7,894 bases of DNA from an uncultured bacterium (GCA_937928475.1 CALFVE010000178.1:1-7894), one strand, 5' to 3'; positions 1 to 5,425 are shown, numbered from the stretch's first letter. Program-made: numbers and translations. Notes: generated from the letters alone by a model not told the origin.

Positions 1-89
1 CCCAGCCGGGTGTCCTGCGCGCCGGCGTGCAGGTCATAGTGAAGCCCAAAGTAACAGCGCTTACCGTGCCACTTGCCGGGATAGGCCAT
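1..89 (-). CDS. N-terminal fragment of a probable carbohydrate-active protein, cut by the window edge
   Basis: An ATG at 89 opens a reading frame that runs off the left edge after 29 codons. Its start is convincing: AAAGGAG lies at 98-104, eight bases upstream. The peptide begins MAYPGKWHGKRCYFGLHYDL and continues HAGAQDTRL. The 'FGLHYDLHA..DT' pattern reminds me of N-termini of large glycoside-hydrolase-like proteins, often annotated as alpha-L-fucosidase-like, in uncultured bacteria; this is recall, not a search result. There is no signal peptide, so a cytoplasmic product is likely. It is the third gene of a minus-strand run after the membrane protein and the sugar isomerase, which supports a sugar-related role. 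The family call is weak; that the gene is real is likely. Confidence 0.6.
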   Translation of the reverse strand, partial: MAYPGKWHGKRCYFGLHYDLHAGAQDTRL

Positions 90-142
90 GAGGGTAGCTC
101 CTTTCTGGAAGGTCAAGTGCAAGTATCTGATCAGCCGCCCCC

Positions 143-170
143 ACTCGCCACTCCCGACTCGCGACTCCTC
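143..170. repeat. Four tandem ACTCNNN heptamers
   Basis: Four consecutive heptamers start with ACTC: ACTCGCC (143-149), ACTCCCG (150-156), ACTCGCG (157-163) and ACTCCTC (164-170). They abut the stop codon of the isomerase gene (171-173) and lie in the 81-base spacer before the next minus-strand gene. No protein or RNA function is apparent. A slippage-prone or dispersed simple repeat is the plainest reading. Confidence 0.7.
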
Positions 171-1157
171 CTACCCGAACCACAGCGGGCGGATGACCCG
201 CTGTGTCTCCAGGGCGCCGCCGGTCTCCTGCGCGGCGGCCAGAGCGGCTTCGTCAATGCAATCCAGCCGCGCCCACAACTCGCGCAGGTTGTCAATTGCC
301 ATCTGCGCCGCTGCCCCACCGTCCTCCCGGTAAGGGAACATATCCAGCCCGTACCAGCCCTCATAGCCGGTCTTGCGACACCAGTACAGGAACTCCAGGG
401 TCAGGTTGGGATTGACGCTCCCCACCACCATGTCGTCATCCCAGTAGCCCCAGGCATCGTTGAAGTGCACGTTGAAGAGTTTCCCCTGGCGCTGGAGCAA
501 ACAGACCGACATCGCCGGGTTCTCCTGGGCCATCAGGGCGTGCCCGAAGTCCACGGTGCCGCCGACGTTGTCCATGCCCACCGCGTTGATGAGGGCCAGG
601 CAGGTGCCCGCGTTGGCGATAGTCATGTGCGTGCGGGGTTCCTTCAGTTTGTACTCGATGCCCACCTTCAGATCGGGGGCGGCCTCCTCCGCGACCTCGC
701 GGATGCCCGCAATCAGCAGGTCGAGGTGCCGAGGGTAGTCGGTCTGCCAGGGGTAGTCGAAGCCGTCGGCGCCGAGCCAGAGCGCCACGCTGGGACAACC
801 GATGGCGCGGGCAATCTCGCAGGAACGCTTGCCCTCGTCAATGGCCTGCCGTCGGATCTGGGGGTCGCCGTGGGTAAAGGCGCCCAGGGCATACTTGGGG
901 TAACCCCAGACATTAGTATTGACGTTGGAGGTGACCAGGCCCTGCTCGGCGACCAGATCCGCGTAACGCTGGAGGTCGAAGTCGTCAAAGTCCGAGCCGT
1001 GGCATTCGACCCCCTCAACGCCGTCCAGGCGGCCAGCGATGCGGATTTGCTCCTCAAGCGGCACCTTCGGGCCATATCCGGAGAGGCAGAAACGGTCTCC
1101 GCATTGACCCAATACCCACAGTCCTACCGAGAAGCGAGGTGAAACAGACACGGGCAT
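171..1157 (-). CDS. L-rhamnose-isomerase-like TIM-barrel sugar isomerase
   Basis: A protein of about 328 residues of the xylose-isomerase-like TIM-barrel superfamily, predicted to interconvert an aldose and a ketose with divalent metals in the cytoplasm. Candidate structural metal ligands follow the E-D-H-D order: E168 (GIEYK), D203 (VDFGH), H231 (HFND) and D272 (GLDMF). A second-site set is also present: H206, three residues after D203, and D240/D242 in YWDDDMVVGS. This pattern and spacing match L-rhamnose isomerase of the Pseudomonas stutzeri type as I recall it, and fit better than the one-metal epimerases. The true substrate could be another 6-deoxy- or aldohexose. Start choice is open: AAGGAG (1160-1165) is only two bases from ATG 1157 but eight from GTG 1151, so GTG 1151 is equally plausible. 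It lies 18 bases after the membrane-protein stop, so co-transcription is likely. Confidence 0.85.
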   Translation of the reverse strand: MPVSVSPRFSVGLWVLGQCGDRFCLSGYGPKVPLEEQIRIAGRLDGVEGVECHGSDFDDFDLQRYADLVAEQGLVTSNVNTNVWGYPKYALGAFTHGDPQIRRQAIDEGKRSCEIARAIGCPSVALWLGADGFDYPWQTDYPRHLDLLIAGIREVAEEAAPDLKVGIEYKLKEPRTHMTIANAGTCLALINAVGMDNVGGTVDFGHALMAQENPAMSVCLLQRQGKLFNVHFNDAWGYWDDDMVVGSVNPNLTLEFLYWCRKTGYEGWYGLDMFPYREDGGAAAQMAIDNLRELWARLDCIDEAALAAAQETGGALETQRVIRPLWFG

Positions 1158-1175
1158 CACTCCTTGACAAGAGGC

Positions 1176-1526
1176 TCACGGTCGCAGTCGAAGCAGGAAA
1201 GAGCTGAGCAGCACCCAGGCGCACACGTGCAGGACCCAGGTCAAGGCGGCTTTGCCCCAGGTGGTGCCGTAGGCTGCGCGGATGATAACCAGCCCCAGGG
1301 CGACGGCAGCCAGCAGCGCCGCCAGGCCGAGCCAGGAACCCGGAGCGGCCAGAACGATCTTCAGCGCCGCCGACAGGGGCAGCCCAAAGCCGCAAGCTGC
1401 CAGTAGACTGGCCCGCAGGGTCACGCTTTCCACGCCGGCCAGGCGCGCACAGATCCACATGAGCAGCGTAGCCAAGGCCAGGCCAAGAATCGCGACCCCG
1501 ATCAGCGAAAGCGCGCCCGACAGCAT
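1176..1526 (-). CDS. Small four-helix membrane protein of unknown function
   Basis: The product is 116 residues and almost wholly hydrophobic. Predicted membrane segments lie near residues 5-27, 38-58, 64-84 and 93-113, with short charged or Gly/Pro-containing turns and an Arg-rich C-terminus (LLRLRP) that should sit in the cytoplasm. I do not recognise the family. The open frame continues upstream to 1688, but that extension is Arg/Pro-rich and runs through a repeat, so ATG 1526 is preferred. No Shine-Dalgarno lies close to this ATG; the nearest match is GGAAGGAGG at 1560-1568, more than 30 bases away. It is the first gene of the run with the sugar isomerase, and could be a small transport or membrane accessory protein for it, but nothing in the sequence shows this. 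Confidence 0.65.
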   Translation of the reverse strand: MLSGALSLIGVAILGLALATLLMWICARLAGVESVTLRASLLAACGFGLPLSAALKIVLAAPGSWLGLAALLAAVALGLVIIRAAYGTTWGKAALTWVLHVCAWVLLSSFLLRLRP

Positions 1527-1603
1527 AGGGTCGAGCAGAATTCGACAGGTGCGAGGAGACCTCCTTCCGCGATTCTTGGGAGAGGAGAGCCTGGCGCCAC
1601 TGA

Positions 1604-1657
1604 CCTCACCCCCGGCCCCTCTCCCGCGTGCGCAGACGCGCACTGGGGCGAGGGGAG
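1604..1657. repeat. GC-rich dispersed repeat with a hairpin, copy 1
   Basis: The element begins CCTCACCCCCGGCC and contains nested inverted repeats. CCCCTC (1616-1621) pairs with GAGGGG (1650-1655), and GTGCGC (1628-1633) pairs with GCGCAC (1638-1643) around an AGAC loop. The first 20 bases recur at 5381-5400 with one mismatch, so this looks like a dispersed intergenic repeat. There is no T-run, so it is a poor intrinsic terminator. It lies between the divergent membrane-protein gene and the cimA promoter. Confidence 0.6.
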
Positions 1658-1677
1658 CGCAGCACCGCCAACCCGCC

Positions 1678-1693
1678 GCGGGATGCAACCCGC
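1678..1693. repeat. Short inverted repeat GCGGG-N6-CCCGC
   Basis: GCGGG at 1678-1682 and CCCGC at 1689-1693 flank ATGCAA and form a perfect five-base-pair stem. It sits between the dispersed repeat and the cimA promoter. It has no T-run and no gene-linked role that I can see; it may be part of the same repeat cluster. Confidence 0.4.
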
Positions 1694-1741
1694 TTCTTAC
1701 AGAGGGCCGTCGGGTCGTGCCGCGCCGGCAAAAACAAACGG

Positions 1742-1770
1742 TTGCCTTTCCCGGCGCGAAGTGATATCAT
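1742..1770 (+). promoter_or_regulatory. Sigma70-type promoter of the T-box/cimA unit
   Basis: TTGCCT (1742-1747, four of six to the -35 consensus) and TATCAT (1765-1770, five of six to the -10 consensus) are separated by exactly 17 bases. Transcription would begin near A1777, about 15 bases before Stem I of the T-box leader. That is where a leader promoter is expected, which raises confidence in both calls. Confidence 0.72.
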
Positions 1771-2018
1771 GGGCGCAAATCGAGCGTGAAAGGCTGAGAC
1801 GGGGAAGAGTAGCCGACGAAAGCGCCGACAGCGAGCCGGGGACGGTGCGAGCCCGGCGGCAAGCGCGTCGGTGAAAATCACCCCTGAGCCACCGCCCCAA
1901 AGCCGGGGTCGAGACGCCGGTGAGTAGACGCGGTCGGGCACCCCTCCGTTACCAGGGGAAGACATCGGTCGCTGGCGACCCGTGTCCGGCAGAGCGGGCA
2001 GGGATTTCCCTGCCAATC

Positions 2019-2053
2019 AGAGTGGTACCGCGGACCTAACTAGGCCCGTCTCT
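2019..2053 (+). promoter_or_regulatory. T-box antiterminator
   Basis: AGAG (2019-2022) pairs with CTCT (2050-2053), and GCGG (2030-2033) pairs with CCGT (2046-2049). The seven-base T-box bulge TGGTACC (2023-2029) lies between the two helices. The 3' strand is the same sequence as the 5' arm of the terminator, so the two structures exclude each other. An uncharged tRNA-Ile acceptor end bound to the bulge would stabilise this form and let polymerase continue into cimA. Confidence 0.9.
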
Positions 2054-2073
2054 GAGCACAGAGACGGGCTTTT
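2044..2073 (+). terminator. Intrinsic terminator of the T-box leader
   Basis: GCCCGTCTCTG (2044-2054) and CAGAGACGGGC (2059-2069) form a perfect 11-base-pair stem with an AGCA loop, followed at once by TTTT (2070-2073). This is the off state of the riboswitch when tRNA-Ile is charged. The T-run is short, but the GC-rich stem is strong. Confidence 0.93.
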
Positions 2074-2140
2074 GCGTTCTGGGGCTTCCACCCCTCGCCG
2101 GACGCGGTCGGCGCGGCCGGTGTCGGGAGGCAAAAGGCTG

Positions 2141-3730
2141 ATGAAAGACATACAGGTGTATGACACCACTCTGCGGGATGGCTGTCAGGCCGAGCACATC
2201 AACTTCAGCGTGCCGGACAAACTGGCGGTAGCCCACGCGCTGGACGCGATCGGCGTGGACTTCATCGAGGGAGGCTGGCCCAACGAGACCAACCCGCGCG
2301 ACCGCGAGTTCTTCGAGCAGGCCCGCGACCAGGAGTGGACCCACGCCAAACTAGCCGCCTTCGGGAGCACCCGACGGGCCAGGACAAGTGTCGAGGACGA
2401 CGTGCAGTTGCAGCAACTGATCGCCTCGGGGGCGCCAGTGGTGACCATCTTCGGCAAGTCCTGGGACCTGCACGTGCGCGAGATCCTCCGGGTGTCGCTG
2501 GACGACAACCTGGCGATGATCGAAGAGTCGCTAGCCTTCCTGAAAGCCCAGGGGCGAACCGTTTTCTTCGACGCCGAGCATTTCTTTGACGGATACAAGG
2601 CCGATGCCGCCTATGCGATCGAGACCTTGCGAGCGGCCGAGCGAGGCGGCGCGGAGTGCCTGGTACTGTGCGACACCAACGGCGGCAGCCTGCCCTTAGA
2701 GGTCAGAGAGATCACCGAGCGGGTGGCGGCCGAGTTCTCGCTGCCGCTGGGGATCCACAGTCACAATGACGCGGGGATGGCCGACGCCAACGCGCTGATG
2801 GCGGTGGAATCGGGAGCGGTGCACGTGCAGGGCACCGTCAACGGCTACGGGGAGCGCTCGGGCAATGCGAACCTGTGCACCGTGCTCCCCAACCTGGAAT
2901 TGAAGATGGGCAAGCGCTGCCTGCCGCCGGGGAAGTTGGCCGACCTCACCTACCTGTCTCTGTTTGTCACCGAACTGGCCAACCTGCCCCCCAACGGCCG
3001 GCTCCCCTATGTGGGCCGATCCGCTTTCGCGCATAAGGGCGGCATGCACGTGAACGCGGTGATGAAGTTCCCGGCCTCCTTCGAGCACGTACCCCCGGAG
3101 ACGGTGGGCAACGAGCGCCGGATTCTCGTCTCCGACCAGGCGGGCCGCAGCACCATCGTGCACAAACTCCAGACGCTCTATCCCGACCTGGACCGCGACG
3201 ACCCCTTGGTGAGGCGAGTGCTGGAGGTGGTCAAGGAGCGGGAGAAGCGAGGCTATGAGTATGAGGCGGCGGAGGCCTCGCTGGCCCTGCTGGTGCGCCG
3301 CATGCAAGGGGAACTCCCCGAACTGTTCCGACTGCACGGCTTTCGGGTGATGGTGGAGAAGCACCACGAGGAGGACGTGCCCTATTCCGAGGCGACCATC
3401 AAGATTCGCGTGAACGGGGACGAGTTCCACATGGCCGCCGAAGGCAACGGGCCGGTCAACGCCCTGGACAAGGCGCTGCGCAAGGCGCTGCTGCCTAAGT
3501 ACCCGGAACTGGAGCGTCTGCAACTGGTGGACTACAAGGTGCGGGTGCTGGAGGCGACCGGAGGCACCGCCACCTCGGTGCGGGTGCTCATCCAGACTAG
3601 CGATGGGGAGGAAACCTGGGGCACCTGCGGAGTGGACGAGAACATCATCCAGGCCTCCTGGGAGGCGCTGGTGGACTCGGTCATCTACGGCCTGCAGAAG
3701 CACGCAGCCAGCCGTCCCGCCGACGGCTGA
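2141..3730 (+). CDS. cimA: (R)-citramalate synthase
   Basis: Condenses acetyl-CoA with pyruvate to (R)-citramalate, the first step of the threonine-independent route to 2-oxobutanoate and isoleucine. The 529 residues match the long bacterial CimA type in length and plan. The N-terminal TIM barrel begins DTTLRDGCQ with metal ligand D8. DAEHFFDGYKAD (144-155) is typical of the family. H206 and H208 (GIHSHND) with N242 (GERSGNANL) complete the metal site. A middle region around 290-345 (VGRSAFAHKGGMH) is followed by the LeuA-type dimer and regulatory domain from about 400, ending GGTATSVRVL and WGTCGVDENIIQASWEALVDS, where isoleucine feedback would act. The start is ATG 2141 with GGGAGG at 2125-2130, ten bases upstream. 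The frame stays open back to 1982 inside the riboswitch, but those codons are leader RNA. One oddity: H19 stands where EG is usual after the RDGxQ motif. Homocitrate or 2-isopropylmalate synthase is less likely on sequence and on the Ile specifier. Confidence 0.95.
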   Translation: MKDIQVYDTTLRDGCQAEHINFSVPDKLAVAHALDAIGVDFIEGGWPNETNPRDREFFEQARDQEWTHAKLAAFGSTRRARTSVEDDVQLQQLIASGAPVVTIFGKSWDLHVREILRVSLDDNLAMIEESLAFLKAQGRTVFFDAEHFFDGYKADAAYAIETLRAAERGGAECLVLCDTNGGSLPLEVREITERVAAEFSLPLGIHSHNDAGMADANALMAVESGAVHVQGTVNGYGERSGNANLCTVLPNLELKMGKRCLPPGKLADLTYLSLFVTELANLPPNGRLPYVGRSAFAHKGGMHVNAVMKFPASFEHVPPETVGNERRILVSDQAGRSTIVHKLQTLYPDLDRDDPLVRRVLEVVKEREKRGYEYEAAEASLALLVRRMQGELPELFRLHGFRVMVEKHHEEDVPYSEATIKIRVNGDEFHMAAEGNGPVNALDKALRKALLPKYPELERLQLVDYKVRVLEATGGTATSVRVLIQTSDGEETWGTCGVDENIIQASWEALVDSVIYGLQKHAASRPADG

Positions 3731-3970
3731 CCCACCCCGCACGGTGACTGAGCCCACTCGCGGCAGGAGGAGCGACACGAGCGGCGAAGGAGTGTTGCGG
3801 AGGAAGAGCAGGCGAGTCATCCCGAGAGGCGTCAGGCCTCGCGCGTCCTCGGGTGTTCCCGGTGAGCGACCATGAGCGGAAGCCGTGCCCCCAGTGTGAG
3901 GCCCTCTTGCACCAGGACGCCTCCCCGCCGGCGCGAATAGAACAGCGGCGCACCCTCGGCGTCAATCATC
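3731..3970. other. Intergenic stretch between cimA and the methyltransferase gene
   Basis: These 240 bases hold no convincing plus-strand gene, no clear promoter and no T-run terminator for cimA. A five-base-pair inverted repeat, GAGGC (3826-3830) with GCCTC (3836-3840), is the only hairpin I noticed, and it lacks a T-run. The reverse strand carries a short open frame, listed separately with low confidence. Confidence 0.5.
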
Positions 3971-3972
3971 AT
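3832..3972 (-). CDS. Doubtful 46-residue ORF, antisense to the methyltransferase start
   Basis: Two adjacent ATG codons (3972 and 3969) open a frame that ends with TGA at 3832-3834. The peptide begins MMIDAEGAPLFYSRRRGGVL and continues VQEGLTLGARLPLMVAHR. The composition is balanced, most third codon positions are G or C, and it lies outside any other gene, so it is not a simple shadow. Against it: it is short, there is no good Shine-Dalgarno, and its start overlaps the divergent start of the methyltransferase by two bases. GTG starts at 3990 or 3993 would lengthen it and deepen the overlap. I do not recognise the sequence and assign no function. Confidence 0.3.
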   Translation of the reverse strand: MMIDAEGAPLFYSRRRGGVLVQEGLTLGARLPLMVAHREHPRTREA

Positions 3973-4774
3973 GTCCAGGCTGATCGTCACCACCTCGCGC
4001 GAGCCCTCCGAGGAACGCCTGGCCCAGGCTGCCATCTGGGCCGAGCGGCTGCGTGCTCCCCTGATCCCGCGCGAGGGCCGCTCCCTCGCTGACCTGGCTG
4101 CGACCCACGGGGTGCCGGGCGTGCTGGTCGTCGGTGGAAACCGGGTCACTTACCACGAGCCGGACCGGGACCTGGTCTACTTCTTCCATCCTGGCATGGC
4201 GCGGCGGCGGATCCGCAACTGTGACTCCGGGCGCGGCGACCCGATGGTGACGGCGATGGGCCTGCGCCCTGGAGATAGCGTGCTCGACTGCACTTTGGGC
4301 CGGGGGACTGACGCCACGCTAGCGGCGCACGTAGTGGGGCCTGCCGGACGGGTGGTGGGCCTCGAGAAAGTGCCCGTGCTGGCCTGGCTTACCATTGAGG
4401 GCCTGCGCACCTACGAGATTGAGGACCCGGCCACCCGCGAGGCGATGCGCCGAGTGGAGGCCCGCTGCGCCGACTACCGCGACTTCCTCCCCGCCCAGCC
4501 CGACGGCGCCTTCGACGTGGTCTACTTTGATCCCCTCTTCGACCGGATGGTGGACGGGGCCACCAGCATGATTCCCCTGCGCCAACTGGCCAGCCACGAG
4601 CCGGTGACGGCGGAGGCCATTGCTGAGGCCCGGCGGGTGGCGCGGCGCTGCGTGGTGGTAAAGCAACGAGTGGGAAGCGGCCTCTGGGAGGAGTTGCCCT
4701 TTGCCTTCCGCCGGGTCTCGGGAGGCCGGAGCAACGTGGAGTACGGCGTCTTGGAGGTTGCCCGAAGGGACTGA
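3971..4774 (+). CDS. YpiP/RsmJ-like class I SAM-dependent methyltransferase
   Basis: A 267-residue cytoplasmic methyltransferase. Residues 1-80 form a family-typical lead (LIVTTSREPSEE, then LVYFFHPGMA) before the Rossmann domain. Motif I is VLDCTLGRGTDA (104-115), and the acidic SAM-ribose residue is probably E132 in VVGLEKV. The motif IV region is VYFDPLFDRM (184-193), whose DPLF resembles the DPMF of the rRNA guanine-N2 methyltransferase RsmJ. The overall plan, with the FFHP and DP(M/L)F blocks, matches the Bacillus YpiP group as I know it. Nucleic-acid methylation is a reasonable guess, but the target is unknown. ATG 3971 is the only good start, because an in-frame TAG lies at 3938-3940 and the family begins with 'IVTTS'. 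No Shine-Dalgarno precedes it, so initiation may be leaderless or weak. It converges with the histidine phosphatase gene. Confidence 0.8.
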   Translation: MSRLIVTTSREPSEERLAQAAIWAERLRAPLIPREGRSLADLAATHGVPGVLVVGGNRVTYHEPDRDLVYFFHPGMARRRIRNCDSGRGDPMVTAMGLRPGDSVLDCTLGRGTDATLAAHVVGPAGRVVGLEKVPVLAWLTIEGLRTYEIEDPATREAMRRVEARCADYRDFLPAQPDGAFDVVYFDPLFDRMVDGATSMIPLRQLASHEPVTAEAIAEARRVARRCVVVKQRVGSGLWEELPFAFRRVSGGRSNVEYGVLEVARRD

Positions 4775-4787
4775 CAACTCTGTGCCC

Positions 4788-4805
4788 GGGCAGCAGCGTC
4801 TGCCC
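4788..4805. other. Hairpin between convergent genes
   Basis: GGGCAG (4788-4793) and CTGCCC (4800-4805) form a six-base-pair stem with a six-base loop, within the 39-base gap between the stops of the methyltransferase gene and the convergent phosphatase gene. It could slow transcription from either side, but no T-run follows on either strand, so a terminator call is tentative. Confidence 0.35.
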
Positions 4806-4813
4806 CCGGCTGC

Positions 4814-5281
4814 TCACTCCTGCAACTTCGGGGGCACCAGCCAGGCCAGCACGCCGTCGCCAGGAGCCAGGTTGCCGCACCGAACCAGGGCGATCCCGCC
4901 CTTCTTCATCTCGACTTGCCCTCGGGTGAGTTCACGGATCAGGTCGCTGAGGTCGGGCTCGTGGCCGACGAGCAGCAGGCTCTCCGCCGTCCCCAGTTCG
5001 CGCGCTAGGTCACGCACCGCCTCGGCAGTGAGGCGCAAGCCGGCTAGCCGCGAGTCCTCGATGATCTTCAGCCCCAGCGCCTCGGCCACCGGCTCCGCAG
5101 TCTGGCGAGCCCGCACCAGGGGACTGCTGACCAGGGCCTCGGCCTGTACACCTTGCCGCTTCAGCCAGGCGGCTACCCGCTGCGCCTGCTCGCGCCCCTT
5201 AGCGGTGAGTTCCCGGTCGGCGTCGGCCATACCCGGCTTGCGCTCTTCCGCGTCGGCGTGACGTAGTAGATACAGGTTCAT
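4814..5281 (-). CDS. sixA: SixA-type phosphohistidine phosphatase (histidine phosphatase superfamily)
   Basis: A 155-residue, single-domain protein of the branch-1 histidine phosphatase superfamily; SixA proteins are typically about this size. The catalytic RH pair is R7-H8 in LYLLRHADAE. The second conserved arginine lies in SSPLVRARQTA (52-62), most likely R57, and the second catalytic histidine is H107 in VGHEPD. SixA removes phosphate from phosphohistidine, classically on HPt domains or on NPr, but members of this shape act on other substrates too, so the partner is unknown; no histidine kinase or phosphotransfer gene is in view. The start is ATG 5281 with GAAGGAG (5287-5293) five bases upstream. 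The open frame extends to 5386, but that extension crosses inverted repeats and is not family-like. It may be read through from the upstream UroD-like pair, 144 bases away. Confidence 0.87.
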   Translation of the reverse strand: MNLYLLRHADAEERKPGMADADRELTAKGREQAQRVAAWLKRQGVQAEALVSSPLVRARQTAEPVAEALGLKIIEDSRLAGLRLTAEAVRDLARELGTAESLLLVGHEPDLSDLIRELTRGQVEMKKGGIALVRCGNLAPGDGVLAWLVPPKLQE

Positions 5282-5298
5282 ACTTTCTCCTTCCCCGA

Positions 5299-5338
5299 CC
5301 GGCTGTGGTGTCCACACCGGCCGCTGTCTGTGTGACAG
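5299..5338. repeat. Two adjacent inverted repeats upstream of sixA
   Basis: The first combines GTGG (5305-5308) with CCAC (5312-5315), flanked by CCGG at 5299-5302 and 5317-5320. The second is CTGTC (5324-5328) with GACAG (5334-5338) around TGTGT. Both lie in the spacer between the upstream UroD-like gene and sixA, close to the sixA ribosome-binding site. They could shape a leader RNA or be an operator, but I can tie them to no known regulator. Confidence 0.4.
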
Positions 5339-5359
5339 GCAACCCTGCAAACGCGGAGC

Positions 5360-5376
5360 GCAGGCGTTGCGCCTGC
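5360..5376. repeat. Inverted repeat GCAGGC-N5-GCCTGC, copy 1
   Basis: GCAGGCG (5360-5366) and CGCCTGC (5370-5376) form a perfect seven-base-pair stem with a TTG loop. The outer arms GCAGGC/GCCTGC, preceded by C, recur with the same spacing at the right end of the window (7878-7894), which suggests a small dispersed palindrome family. No T-run follows. Confidence 0.55.
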
Positions 5377-5380
5377 CCTG

Positions 5381-5400
5381 CCTCACCCCCGGCCGCTCTC
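5381..5400. repeat. GC-rich dispersed repeat, copy 2
   Basis: Twenty bases beginning CCTCACCCCCGGCC match 1604-1623 at 19 of 20 positions. Here the full 3' hairpin half is not preserved, although CTCGAG and a GGCGAAAGGG stretch follow up to about 5415. The copy ends about 25 bases from the stop codon of the UroD-like gene at 5426, so it lies in that gene's 3' region on the minus strand. Confidence 0.55.
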
Positions 5401-5425
5401 CTCGAGGCGAAAGGGAACCCGCGCC

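Larger units (their letters stand above)
1792..2073 (+). promoter_or_regulatory. T-box riboswitch, isoleucine specifier (ATC)
   Basis: A transcriptional T-box leader that senses uncharged tRNA. The Stem I base pairs GGCT (1792-1795) with AGCC (1887-1890) and GGGG (1801-1804) with CCCC (1881-1884) around a kink-turn-like internal loop. CCGACG (1813-1818) pairs with CGTCGG (1866-1871) above the specifier loop. That loop carries AAGAGTAG (1805-1812) on the 5' side and TGAAAATCA (1872-1880) on the 3' side. The specifier reads ATC (1877-1879), an isoleucine codon, followed by the usual purine A. The distal arm GCCGGG/CCCGGC (1835-1840/1852-1857) closes Stem I. Later hairpins include CCCCT/AGGGG (1941-1957), GGTCG/CGACC (1967-1980) and Stem III GGCAGGG/CCCTGCC (1997-2014). 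The T-box AGAGTGGTACCGCGG is at 2019-2033; its TGGT fits an ACCA tRNA end with discriminator A. The downstream gene is citramalate synthase of isoleucine synthesis, which agrees with the Ile specifier. Confidence 0.96.

Noticed and set aside
27..1142. Long plus-strand ORF (371 codons)
   Set aside because: It is antisense to the isomerase gene, which has family motifs, metal ligands and a Shine-Dalgarno; the plus-strand translation has none and follows from GC-rich codon use.
1604..1657. Intrinsic terminator for the divergent transcripts
   Set aside because: The hairpin is strong, but no T-run follows on either strand, and it lies upstream of both flanking genes.
1282..1764. Plus-strand ORF spanning the membrane-protein gene and its upstream repeat
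   Set aside because: It crosses the dispersed repeat and the cimA promoter, has no ribosome-binding site, and its translation is low-complexity Ala/Arg/Pro.
2141..3730. 2-isopropylmalate or homocitrate synthase
   Set aside because: The DAEHFFDGYKAD and WGTCGVDENIIQASWEALVDS blocks, the length and the Ile specifier of the leader all favour citramalate synthase.
2696..3820. Long minus-strand ORF (374 codons)
   Set aside because: Antisense to cimA; the translation is rich in His, Gly, Val and Arg with no recognisable domain, as expected for a shadow frame.
4701..5261. Plus-strand ORF over sixA
   Set aside because: Ser/Arg/Ala-rich shadow of the phosphatase gene, which has intact catalytic motifs on the other strand.
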